A stretch of DNA of 64,000 nt from Endozoicomonas sp965198415 (GTDB lineage: Bacteria; Pseudomonadota; Gammaproteobacteria; Pseudomonadales; Endozoicomonadaceae): NCBI GenBank assembly GCA_965198415.1, contig CBDAPN010000032.1, positions 124,001-188,000 of the forward strand, written 5' to 3'. This document shows, piece after piece, positions 45,565 through 54,144 of the stretch (its first letter is position 1; every line of letters starts with the position of its first letter). The notes beneath the pieces were generated by a model. It did not search any database. It saw nothing but the letters and a program-made list of their open reading frames with translations, and was not told the origin of the DNA. A program made the translations under genes and the position numbers.

Positions 45565-46524
45565 TTACAATTTTCCTTTCTTATAAGATTGAACTGTTTG
45601 AGCAAGCCCCCCTTCGACGGTGAAAGGTGGCTGCCAATCAAGTAACTGCCTAGCTTTGGAAATATCAACCTGTAAATCGCCAACCAGACGATCTACGACA
45701 CCCGGTTTACCAATTAAATGACCTAACAGAAGAAATAATAATTTTGGAACCGGAAACAGTCTGCGTTGCCGACCTTGTTTATCCCTGAGTATGCCAAGCA
45801 ATCGAGCCAATGAAACATCGTCGCCATCTGAAACAAGAAATGTATTATTTCCTGCCAGCGGGTGGTTCATACTGTGCACAATGAAGTTAACCAAATTACC
45901 AAGGTAAATCATACTGCGATGATTATGGATAGTCAGAAATGGCAATGGTAAAGGCGTGTCAGCCAGTTTGATCAGACTCAGGAAATTGACCTTAACACCT
46001 TCTCCATAAACCAGTGGAGGTTGAATGATGACAACTTCCATTGCGGTCTGTGCTGCCAATTGTTTCAACCCGATCTCGGCTTTCTTTTTTGAAATACCAT
46101 AAGGATCGTCTGTTAAAAGCTCAGAGTCTTCAGAATAGGGTGAAGATTCTGTAGTACTTTCACCGTAGACTTTTACCGAGCTCAAGAAGATAAAATGTTT
46201 AACACCGTGATTAGCTGCTTGTTGTGCAAGTTGTAGAGTACCCTCAGTATTAACTTTACTGTACTCCGACAACGCATCAGTAGCATCATCCTTCATGATA
46301 TGAGCGCGCGCTGCCAGGTGAATAACAACATCAACTCCATTTAAAGCATCAGACCAATCGGAGGTTGCTTCAATAGAGTTAATAATAATTTGTTCCACTC
46401 TCTTACCGTACAGATTGTCGAGAGGTCTACGGACTATTACCTTGCAAGGAATTCTCTTATTACAGAGTTGTTCTAGCATTGCCTTTCCAGTAAAACCAGT
46501 ACACCCAGTAAGCAAAACACTCAT
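45565..46524 (-). CDS. NAD-dependent sugar epimerase/reductase, WbpV-like
   Basis: A 319-residue extended SDR enzyme. The Rossmann motif is TGCTGFTGKAM (GxxGxxG) at residues 7-17. The catalytic triad is Ser in LSSVKVYGES and YxxxK in YGISKKKAE. DISKARQLLDWQPPFTVEGGL is the C-terminal block. In many clusters such a gene sits beside the initiating transferase, where it reduces UDP-4-keto-GlcNAc derivatives to QuiNAc or epimerises UDP-GlcNAc; the sequence fits this WbpV/WbpP-adjacent group, but the exact reaction is not fixed. It ends two bases before the GTG start of the transferase, so they are coupled. Confidence 0.78.
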   Translation of the reverse strand: MSVLLTGCTGFTGKAMLEQLCNKRIPCKVIVRRPLDNLYGKRVEQIIINSIEATSDWSDALNGVDVVIHLAARAHIMKDDATDALSEYSKVNTEGTLQLAQQAANHGVKHFIFLSSVKVYGESTTESSPYSEDSELLTDDPYGISKKKAEIGLKQLAAQTAMEVVIIQPPLVYGEGVKVNFLSLIKLADTPLPLPFLTIHNHRSMIYLGNLVNFIVHSMNHPLAGNNTFLVSDGDDVSLARLLGILRDKQGRQRRLFPVPKLLFLLLGHLIGKPGVVDRLVGDLQVDISKARQLLDWQPPFTVEGGLAQTVQSYKKGKL

Positions 46525-46534
46525 AAATTATGTA

Positions 46535-47419
46535 TTAAAATAAACCGAAAAGAATCATCAACATCAGTAGCACAGCATCACGGGGGCGACGCCTGAGCTG
46601 CCAAAAGTGTCGAAGAAGAAAAGTTCGCTGAAATCTGATCTGTTGAGCAGTAAACGGCCTTACCAGGGAAAAAATTGTTTCCACCTGTTGACGATACCAA
46701 TGATTTTTAATCAACCGGAATCGTTTTGCATAAGCTCTTATGCCTGAATTGTAACCAACCTGATTCGCCCCGTGCTGCCGATAACGCATCATGGGCTTGT
46801 TGTCGATGAACCAGCTTTTATTACTTCCACGAAACCAGGCATGTATTAGCCAGTCATGCAAAATAACGGTATTAACGTGATCCCAGCGGTCAACAATAAA
46901 GGTCTTAAAAGTAAGGAAAGGCTGCTGTCGAAATACATAGGTACAGCCTGGTCCTGCTGCTTCAAAAAAGCCATCAAAGCGCTTTTGTGGATAGGATTTT
47001 TTAACGTATTTTTCGCGGCCATCAGGCCAGAACGCCAGTACATCAGCGGAGTATACATCGGCCTGATGTTCCTCAAGCATTGCAATTGAACGACTGAGCT
47101 TGTTTGGAGACCATATATCGTCTTGATCAGAGAGGCTGATGAAATCAAATACACTAACGTCAACATCACGGATTAAGCGATAAAAATTAGGGGCTGCTCC
47201 ACCAAATACTTCACCATAGGGCAAAATATTTATGTTGCTGTATTTTTGGGAAAGTTCGTTAACAATGGTTAAAGTATTATCATTACTTAGATCGACACTG
47301 ATAAAAATATCAACATCAACCGCTTCTTGGCACAATATACTGTCTATCTGCTCTTCAATCCATTGCTGACCGTTATATGCTGCTAACAGAACAGCGATTT
47401 TTGGTGGAATATTTTTCAT
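46535..47419 (-). CDS. Family 2 glycosyltransferase (rhamnosyltransferase-like)
   Basis: A 294-residue GT-A enzyme. The nucleotide-sugar fold begins KIAVLLAAYNGQQWIEEQID. FISVDLSNDNTL is the first Asp region, FISLSDQDDIWSPNKL carries the metal-binding DxD, and ILHDWLIHAWF the likely catalytic region. The QDD(I)W motif recalls rhamnosyltransferases, matching the dTDP-rhamnose genes in the operon. ATG at 47419 is used because the domain starts there; the frame opens another 50 codons upstream but that part shows no family match. It lies 10 bases before the SDR gene. Confidence 0.85.
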   Translation of the reverse strand: MKNIPPKIAVLLAAYNGQQWIEEQIDSILCQEAVDVDIFISVDLSNDNTLTIVNELSQKYSNINILPYGEVFGGAAPNFYRLIRDVDVSVFDFISLSDQDDIWSPNKLSRSIAMLEEHQADVYSADVLAFWPDGREKYVKKSYPQKRFDGFFEAAGPGCTYVFRQQPFLTFKTFIVDRWDHVNTVILHDWLIHAWFRGSNKSWFIDNKPMMRYRQHGANQVGYNSGIRAYAKRFRLIKNHWYRQQVETIFSLVRPFTAQQIRFQRTFLLRHFWQLRRRPRDAVLLMLMILFGLF

Positions 47420-47599
47420 TTTAAATCGTACTTGCCAAATCTTACATTCACTATGGACAAAGCCTATTGTAACTGCCTTTAGATTATGCAACCTGGATTT
47501 ACTTAAAACAGGGAACCCCAGGGCAAAAACATGATCAGAGGAAGGAATCAATCCAAGCACTTTCATCATATAGTTTTCATCCCAACCACAAGTTTTCCG

Positions 47600-48300
47600 C
47601 TTGTTCTTGATTCACAGAAGTATCAAGTTTGAGAAGATTGACCTGTCGGGTAACTGCCAGGTTTTCCGCCGCGTAGCCTTCCCTTGCCCTGCAACGGTCT
47701 TCATAACGTCCAGAACCCAGTGCAACTGGTTCTCAACTAGCCAGTTTTGGCCTGAAGAACCTCTTCTGCACAGAGTTGGCGACTGGATATGAAGTAGCGA
47801 ATAAACTTTGCTTTTGTGACAGCTATCCAACTACTATGGTTTTTGCTCCCCATGCAGAAGCCTTCGATCTTGATGTCATGGGTGACCCAACAGCGCCGAT
47901 GTTCTACACGCCCATGCTTTTTGCCTTCTTGCTCTGAAAAGTGTTGACTAGTGTCTTCAGGGTTGTCCTGCCAGTGTTGAGGTGCGAGTGATTTCGCCAT
48001 AGAAAGCCAAGTAGTCAGCGCCTTTTTTCAGAACTGCAATTTTTTTCTGGCAGCCCCATCAATGGTGACCAGGCAGCCTTGATGCAACTTGAGCATCAGG
48101 TATTACATTGGATGGCTGCTTTATACTGCCCAAGGGAAAGTCCGGCGTCCCAAGGCAGCATTATGGCGTCTTTAAGGCTGAGCCTTGACCTCACCGTCTT
48201 GCCATCAAGGGCAATAGCTATCTGATAACTCCAGGCCAGACATTCCTTGATCCATTGGGTGCAGCGGAACTCTTCAGGCTCAATTAATTTAACTGGCCGA
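47600..48300 (-). pseudogene. ISAs1-family transposase remnant
   Basis: Minus-strand fragments in several frames match an ISAs1/H-repeat transposase in order. IALDGKTVR (near 48205-48235) comes first, then GCQKKIAVLKKGADYL (near 48010-48055) and HGRVEHRRCWV (near 47900). The last part is LCAEEVLQA and NWLVENQLHWVLDV (47700-47790). Frameshifts and stops separate them, so it is dead. It splits the glycosyltransferase cluster of the O-antigen operon. Confidence 0.8.
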
Positions 48301-48602
48301 ATAGTCTAGCTATGTTCAGCAAACAGTTGTAGTGGATAATCACCAAAGGGTATTAGTTACGCCCTTGAACCCACCAGCCGCAATTAACATGCAGGGAACC
48401 CAATCAGATAGAAAAGCAATAGAAAAGATTTATGAGGTTAGATAAATCAAAACTTTTTCAATAAAGTGCCAAATATTCTGACAGTTGGACCTTGCGCCAT
48501 TACTAATACAAAAGCTTTACCAGTGCGGTGGCAAGGTTTATGCCTTACCCCGGCATAACCGGGGGCATGCCTGTATTAATTAGAAGTGCATGATCCAAAA
48601 AA
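48301..48602. other. Non-coding gap with a GC-rich hairpin
   Basis: About 300 bases with no gene. CCCCGG at 48548-48553 pairs with CCGGGG at 48559-48564 around CATAA, flanked by ATGCC/GGCAT arms. It lies 38 bases beyond the stop of the glycosyltransferase on the minus strand and may now terminate the operon's first part, or be an IS end. Confidence 0.45.
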
Positions 48603-49700
48603 TCAAATAATACAAGCGGCATCGAATCGAGAATACCAAGAATTAGACAGCCTAAAACTAAGCACATCATTAGCAGAATTTTTATTACTCAAAGCTTGAT
48701 TTACAACTTGAGAGATATCTAAAAGGTCATCTGATATATATACTCCAGTATTGCTTGAATGAAAATGCATTTCTCCAAATCTTGTAGATACTACTGGCAA
48801 ACCAAGTGATCGATATTCATAGTATTTAATAGGGTCAACAGAGTCGGTCAGAGTATTTTTGAGAAAAGGAATAAGACCAACATCGAAATCCTGCATTGCT
48901 AATACTGCCTTTTCATGGCTACATTGAGGAAAAATCTCAATGTTATCAGGCAATGCCTCTGGGACTCGAACATATCTTGGGCCAATTAAACGAATCGTGT
49001 CATCTTGTCTAACTTTTGCCAGTTCAATAACCCACTTCCAATCAAACCAGTTGCCAATAGTGCCTATATAGCCAAACACATAGTTGGAATTATTGCGTCT
49101 TAACTGCTTAATATCGGGTAAAGCATCAATGTCTAAAGCATTGTAAACAAGCCTTATGTCATCGCGGTAATTAGAAAATTTATGTAGTAAATGTGAAGAA
49201 GAAACTAGAATATCTGTTACATTTCGCACGAGATTAAGTTCACGATAATGCATGGAAAAGCTAGACATACCAGAATAAAAGGCAGGGAAATCATCCATGC
49301 CATCGTATACAGATCGGCAATGTGTTAACTTGCCAACTAACAGAGATGCAAAGGCTGATGGTTTACCACAGACTAAAAGGGTTTCTTCACTTTTAGAAAA
49401 ACTCAATAGCTCAGCAATGATGGTTCTCCACATGAGTGCATTGATATTTCCAGAAAAGGGTAGTGGCTCTATAGGCAAAGAAACAGGTCGAAATATATTT
49501 AACCAGTCAGGTTTGGAGTTCAAAATTTCGGATTCGCTTTTTCCAATTCGAAGCAGATCCGAAAATACCGGAAAACGTGTCGGATATGGATCAACCCAAA
49601 AAACTCTTCCTTTGGTTCTAGTATGAAACCAGTCAACAAATTTGTGTGGTCTTTGAGAAAAACTATTCCAAGGTAAAGGTGATAGGTAAATTAATTGCAT
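48603..49700 (-). CDS. Family 4-like glycosyltransferase
   Basis: A 365-residue GT-B enzyme. The N-terminus QLIYLSPLPWNSFSQRPHKF is the 'RPH' opening seen in GT1/GT4 proteins of polysaccharide clusters. FGYIGTIGNWFDWKWVIELA marks the second Rossmann domain, and FDVGLIPFLKNTLTDSVDPI with KYYEYRSLGLPVVSTRFG is the donor-binding EX7E-type region. Sequence ends DAACII, slightly short of family members, which often end with a further helix. Downstream is IS debris, so a small C-terminal loss is possible. Confidence 0.8.
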   Translation of the reverse strand: MQLIYLSPLPWNSFSQRPHKFVDWFHTRTKGRVFWVDPYPTRFPVFSDLLRIGKSESEILNSKPDWLNIFRPVSLPIEPLPFSGNINALMWRTIIAELLSFSKSEETLLVCGKPSAFASLLVGKLTHCRSVYDGMDDFPAFYSGMSSFSMHYRELNLVRNVTDILVSSSHLLHKFSNYRDDIRLVYNALDIDALPDIKQLRRNNSNYVFGYIGTIGNWFDWKWVIELAKVRQDDTIRLIGPRYVRVPEALPDNIEIFPQCSHEKAVLAMQDFDVGLIPFLKNTLTDSVDPIKYYEYRSLGLPVVSTRFGEMHFHSSNTGVYISDDLLDISQVVNQALSNKNSANDVLSFRLSNSWYSRFDAACII

Positions 49701-49769
49701 TCAAAATATATAAAAATAATCGCTACAACGCACTAACGATAAAGATCAATTTTCTTTTGAGATGAGCGC

Positions 49770-50640
49770 TGTATGTGCACATTTAGTGAAAATAAAAAGC
49801 ACCGGAACGGCAAGGTGAGGATGCAGATCAATATGAAATTATCGACTATAAAACCACCCGCACACTGGTTCAGCGCCCCGGCAGCTACGTCATTCATGAA
49901 CAGCATCGTTCAGTCGTCATGCATAAGCCCAGCCCTGACGATGGTGGCCACCCCTTCCGGCATTTTGGGTCTCAGCATTGCCGATGTGAGCTTGCTGGCT
50001 AGAATGCTGGTCGATAAGTTTGTCTTTCACCTGCCTTTGTACCGCCAGTATTAGCGTATGGCACTCAGCGGAGTCACACTGACCAACCTGGTCAATAGAA
50101 GCATTGAGTTAGTCAAATCAGTACGCGACGCCTTATTAAAGAGTATTCTGCAAAGCAATCTACTGGCCATGGACGAAGCACCGAGTAAAGCTGGCCACAA
50201 AGAAAAAGGCAAAATGCAGTAAGCCTGGTTCTGGCCGGTGTATGGCGAACGGAACAAAGTAGCCTTTACCCTGTCGCTAACCCGCTCTACACGACACAGT
50301 AAGCCATTGCTGAAAGACTTCAGTGACATACTGCTCACCGATGGCTACAGTGTTTATGACAGTTATTGCAAAAAACACCCTGAAATCACCCAAGCCCAGT
50401 GTTGGGGGTATCCTGATGGGAAGAAAAAACTATCTGGTCAGCTGTCGCCTGCAAGATATTAATCCCTACAAGTACCTAGTTGACGTCTTTCAAAGAGTCA
50501 GCCCCCCCACCCGACAAATCAATGAACTGATTCCCCAGAATTGAAAAGAGCGCTTTGGGAACCATCCGTTAAAAGCGCCTCTGGACAATTAGGGGGAGTC
50601 TGGGCACTGTTTGAACGCTTTCTCTATGCGTTGACTCGCC
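49770..50640 (+). pseudogene. IS66-family transposase (TnpC) remnant
   Basis: Plus-strand fragments of an IS66 transposase in order. TTRTLVQRPGSYVIHEQH and ADVSLLARMLVDKFVFHLPLYRQ come first. LLAMDEAPSKAGHKEKGKMQ is a degraded DET catalytic block followed by a TAA stop. Then come AWFWPVYGERNKVAFTLSL and LTDGYSVYDSYCKK. NPYKYLVDVFQRVS near 50470 is the C-terminal IS66 signature. Frameshifts and stops make it non-functional. It separates wecB from the glycosyltransferase at 48603. Confidence 0.85.
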
Positions 50641-50656
50641 TATAAATTTTGAGTAG

Positions 50657-51772
50657 TTACTTTTTTTGTACTTTGAAATACTCTTTCAACACAGTGATAA
50701 TTCTTTCACTTGCTTTACCATCACCATAAGGTGAAATTCCCCTGGCCATAGCACAATAAGCTTTGTCATCATCTAAGAGAAGCTGGGCTTCATCAACTAT
50801 TCTTTTATAATTTGCTCCAACTAGTTTTACTACACCTTCTGTAACAGCCTCCGGGCGTTCTGTTTCATCCCTCAATACAAGAACAGGCTTTCCAAGCGCA
50901 GGAGCTTCTTCCTGTACACCTCCAGAATCCGTAAGAATAAAATGGGCTCGCTTCATTGCAGCAACAAACGGAGCATAGTCTAATGGATCGCACAAAATAA
51001 AATTTACCGAACCAGATAGCATTTCATATGCGACATCTTTCACATTAGGGTTTGGATGCACGGGATATAGAAACTGCACTTCTGGATTATTTGCTGCCAG
51101 ATCACGTAAGGCTTCACAAACCCTGCGAAATGGCTCACCAAAATTTTCTCTGCGATGAGAAGTAACTAACACCATCTTTTTGGATTCATCAAGCTCAACT
51201 CCAATCTCCAATTCTTTAGATGCTGTTATATGGAGAGCATCAATGACTGTATTTCCTGTAATAGTTATATCTTCAGCAGGAATACCCTCTCTAATAAGAT
51301 TACTACTAGACCCTTCTGTGGGGGCAAAATGCCACTTAGCTAGCTTACCTGCAATAACCCTGTTGGCCTCTTCTGGAAATGGGTTTTTCATATCCCAGGT
51401 TCTTAAACCGGCCTCTACATGACCAACCGGTATCTGGTGGTAGAAGCAGGCAAGTGCTACTGTCATGACAGTTGTTGTATCCCCTTGTACAAGCACGGCA
51501 TCTGGTGATTCAGCTAATAACACTTCATCAAGGTCAATAAGTAGACGTGCAGTCAAAGTTATTAGCGCCTGATTGGGGCGCATAATATTTAAATCAACAT
51601 CAGGCTCAATACCAAAAAAGTTTAAAACCTGATCAAGCATATGTCGGTGTTGAGCTGTAGCTAATACTCTAACATCAGCCCATTCCTGACCTTTAAGCCC
51701 AAGTATGACAGGAGCCATCTTAATCGCTTCAGGTCGAGTACCGACAACGCACAAAATTCTTTTCTTATCCAT
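50657..51772 (-). CDS. wecB: UDP-N-acetylglucosamine 2-epimerase (non-hydrolysing)
   Basis: A 371-residue enzyme interconverting UDP-GlcNAc and UDP-ManNAc. ILCVVGTRPEAIKMAPVI at the start, VQGDTTTVM, GHVEAGLRTWDMKNPFPEE, TSHRRENFGEPF, YPVHPNPNVK and LTDSGGVQEEAPALGKPVLV are all WecB signatures. ATG at 51772 is preferred to the TTG at 51784 because GGAG lies 6 bases upstream. The start overlaps the preceding glycosyltransferase by 8 bases. No wecC (UDP-ManNAc dehydrogenase) is nearby, so UDP-ManNAc itself may be the donor for this O-antigen. Confidence 0.93.
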   Translation of the reverse strand: MDKKRILCVVGTRPEAIKMAPVILGLKGQEWADVRVLATAQHRHMLDQVLNFFGIEPDVDLNIMRPNQALITLTARLLIDLDEVLLAESPDAVLVQGDTTTVMTVALACFYHQIPVGHVEAGLRTWDMKNPFPEEANRVIAGKLAKWHFAPTEGSSSNLIREGIPAEDITITGNTVIDALHITASKELEIGVELDESKKMVLVTSHRRENFGEPFRRVCEALRDLAANNPEVQFLYPVHPNPNVKDVAYEMLSGSVNFILCDPLDYAPFVAAMKRAHFILTDSGGVQEEAPALGKPVLVLRDETERPEAVTEGVVKLVGANYKRIVDEAQLLLDDDKAYCAMARGISPYGDGKASERIITVLKEYFKVQKK

Positions 51773-53090
51773 GGTGTTCTCCAAAACAACGGGTCATAAC
51801 TTTGGCCCGATTAGTCCAATCGTTGTCATCAGCAAGTTCAGCTAATCGTTTGACAAAAGAAGGATTATCTTTAACAGCAATTGCATCATTAATAGCTTGT
51901 GATAGGGATTGTGCAGAGTCTCCATGAAATACTTCTGGATAGTTAACACACTCCAACATAAATGAAGTCGTAACTACTGGTTTTTCCAAGGCGAAATATT
52001 CAAAGAGTTTAAGAGGAGAGGTAGTTTGTGCTATTTCCCCTGGTTTAAATGGTATAAAGCAGATATCAAACTCTTTCGCATAGGCTGGTAATATCTTGTA
52101 GTCTACTACCCCTAAATAAAGGACATTGTCAGCTCTGATTAATTTATCAGCACCTCCATAATAATCAGGGCCTATGAAAACAAAACCAAGATCAGTACGC
52201 CTTGTAATTAGATCTGCTAGCTCTTCATACCATAGCCATGGTGCCAGAGCACCAAAATACCCTACTACATTATCGAATCGTTTTCTAAATTCAGTGAGAT
52301 CTTTTGAAAGAGTTGTTTCTTGGTGTATTGGGTTGCGATAGTGTTTTGTGTCTACTCCATTAGGTACAAATAATACATTCTTTTCACCTACTTCTTTAAC
52401 TGCCTCATCGTATAATTTTTGGGCGGAAGCAACGATATAATCAACGCCTCCATTAAATGCAAAATGCTTTAGCTCAATCAATCTCCTTATATTCTCTTCA
52501 TCGCCACTAATTTCAGGATCTATATGATCTATATATTCATATATATATTTACAGTTACCTTTCTTTTTTTCAAGTTCATCACCTTCATGAACGTTGGCTG
52601 TGGAGTATAATGATCTTATAGCATTTGGTATATTATCTACTTCACTTGCGTTTGATAACCAAACATTTTCATCGACTTTTCTAAACCCATTTACATCATC
52701 ATGCGACCAATTAACTGTCCTATAAATAGTCAAATATCCTAATCGGCCAAAGGCGGAGGCAATATGTTGTGGACGTTGGAAAAGTGGTACATTCCAGTCA
52801 ATAATAAGCTCCTGAATAAAAATACCTTTATATTTCGATTCCCAGCCCTTGAGGATTTTTTCTGAAAACTCGCTCCATGAAATATCATTTTTTCCCAGAA
52901 GAACAGCAGGGCTTGATTTTTTTGAAGATATTATTCTAACCCATCTTACAAAACTATGTCGTGGTCCATTTAACGCTATTCTTAGAACACTAGGTAATTT
53001 CCAATATAATTTCCTAAATAAATTATACGCAAATCTTTTTACCCTAATATTTCTTGTTTTTCGTAAAAACCTCTTGAAATTACCAATCAT
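51765..53090 (-). CDS. Glycosyltransferase, second domain of a probably split methyltransferase-glycosyltransferase gene
   Basis: A 441-residue GT-B protein. FIQELIIDWNVPLFQRPQHI is the opening of the catalytic part, VLFVPNGVDTKHYRNP and VGYFGALAPWLWYEEL the interdomain region, and ICFIPFKPGEIAQTTSPLKL with FEYFALEKPVV the donor site. The first 60 residues are a basic leader. ATG at 53090 has no Shine-Dalgarno. The same frame stays open upstream into repeat unit A, where it reads LESKLDDINESIKSNELKN, coiled coil like that of the methyltransferase tail. This suggests that the gene once continued from the methyltransferase. Confidence 0.8.
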   Translation of the reverse strand: MIGNFKRFLRKTRNIRVKRFAYNLFRKLYWKLPSVLRIALNGPRHSFVRWVRIISSKKSSPAVLLGKNDISWSEFSEKILKGWESKYKGIFIQELIIDWNVPLFQRPQHIASAFGRLGYLTIYRTVNWSHDDVNGFRKVDENVWLSNASEVDNIPNAIRSLYSTANVHEGDELEKKKGNCKYIYEYIDHIDPEISGDEENIRRLIELKHFAFNGGVDYIVASAQKLYDEAVKEVGEKNVLFVPNGVDTKHYRNPIHQETTLSKDLTEFRKRFDNVVGYFGALAPWLWYEELADLITRRTDLGFVFIGPDYYGGADKLIRADNVLYLGVVDYKILPAYAKEFDICFIPFKPGEIAQTTSPLKLFEYFALEKPVVTTSFMLECVNYPEVFHGDSAQSLSQAINDAIAVKDNPSFVKRLAELADDNDWTNRAKVMTRCFGEHHG

Positions 53091-53313
53091 ATTTTTTAAT
53101 TCATTTGATTTGATACTTTCATTAATATCGTCAAGTTTTGATTCTAGTCTATTTAGATCCAGTCATCTTTTTAAATTCATTTAATTTGATTCTTTTCAAT
53201 ATCGTCAAGTTTTGATTCTAATCTATTAGATTTTCAGTCATCTTTTTTAATCCATTTGATTTGATTCTTTCATTAATTTCGTTAAGCTTTGATTCCAATC
53301 CATTTAAATTACT
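53091..53313 (-). repeat. Imperfect tandem repeat of about 77-bp coiled-coil-coding units
   Basis: Three units of similar sequence. The marker TCAAGTTTTGATT (plus strand) occurs at 53131 and 53205 and as TTAAGCTTTGATT at 53282, giving spacings of 74 and 77. The rightmost unit is the 3' end of the methyltransferase gene. The leftmost is in frame with the downstream glycosyltransferase. The middle unit has small indels and is closed in both frames. Neither spacing is a multiple of three. Confidence 0.85.
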
Positions 53314-54144
53314 TGCTAACTTAATATTGATTGTCTCCAAAGAAGAAATTCTATTTCTTAGTTCAGTTTCTATTAGCTGATTATTTTCTTCGGTTTTTTT
53401 TCTAACCTCTTTGTGTTTTTTTAATTTATTCTTTAGATTATTGAAGTCTAATTCTCGATCTACTGCATTGTTTATTATCATATCAGATATAGATAGATTG
53501 CTTTCATCAAACCAACTTTCTTCACAGTATATCAATACGATCTGAGAACCAAACCATCTACTATTTTCTAGCGATCTGCAATCAATAACTTTTGACCAGA
53601 TTAGCCTAAATTTATTATCTAATTTAACAGGGATATTATCTTCAAAAAAAGTAAAGAAATGTTCACTTTCTCTCTGTGCTTCATTATAAGGAAGAACCAA
53701 TACTATAGCTTTTTTTATACCCTTAGAAATATGAGTTAAAATTTCATATGGGTTACGAAAGTGTTCTAATGTATTTGATGAGATCAGTACATCATATTCA
53801 TTATTAAATATCTGATCATTACTCAACCAGTTCTCGCATAAATAAGTCAAATCAGGATATTTTGTATTTGCTTCTTGGATGGCAGCTTCAGAAAAATCTA
53901 TTCCTGTAATTCTCTGTGCTCCTAATGTTTTTGCAAAGTGGGCAGTTCCATCTCCTGTCGCACACCCCCAGTCCGCTACGGTCAATGCATCATTTTTTAT
54001 CTTATTAATGAACCAGTTTGGTAAGTTGCTAACTGCTATGCTTGCAAAAAAAACCGACTGTTCCTCTCCTCCATGATCACGCCAATCAACGCTAAATCTA
54101 TTATCCCAATAATTTCTTGAGTTTATTTCTATTGTATTACTCAC
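53218..54144 (-). CDS. SAM-dependent methyltransferase with C-terminal coiled coil
   Basis: A 308-residue class I methyltransferase. SAM motif I is VADWGCATGDGTAHFA, the post-I acidic position is in ITGIDFSEAAI, and VLISSNTLEHFRNPYEIL is motif IV. Residues about 230-308 are charged helix with heptads (LKNKLKKHKEVRKKTEENNQ, LESKLNEINERIKSNGLKK). GTG at 54144 is chosen since GGGGG lies 5 bases upstream; ATG 54159 lacks such a site. It follows wzt directly. By analogy with WbdD, a coiled-coil methyltransferase next to a Wzt with a carbohydrate-binding domain would cap the O-antigen end and set its length. This role is inferred. Confidence 0.82.
   Translation of the reverse strand: MSNTIEINSRNYWDNRFSVDWRDHGGEEQSVFFASIAVSNLPNWFINKIKNDALTVADWGCATGDGTAHFAKTLGAQRITGIDFSEAAIQEANTKYPDLTYLCENWLSNDQIFNNEYDVLISSNTLEHFRNPYEILTHISKGIKKAIVLVLPYNEAQRESEHFFTFFEDNIPVKLDNKFRLIWSKVIDCRSLENSRWFGSQIVLIYCEESWFDESNLSISDMIINNAVDRELDFNNLKNKLKKHKEVRKKTEENNQLIETELRNRISSLETINIKLASNLNGLESKLNEINERIKSNGLKKMTENLID

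Noticed and set aside
50657..51772. Second neuC
   Set aside because: Motifs GTRPEAIKMAP and GHVEAGLRTWDM are those of the non-hydrolysing WecB, and it lies in the rhamnose operon.
53091..53313. CRISPR array
   Set aside because: The repeats are adjacent, coding, diverged and without spacers; no cas genes are present.
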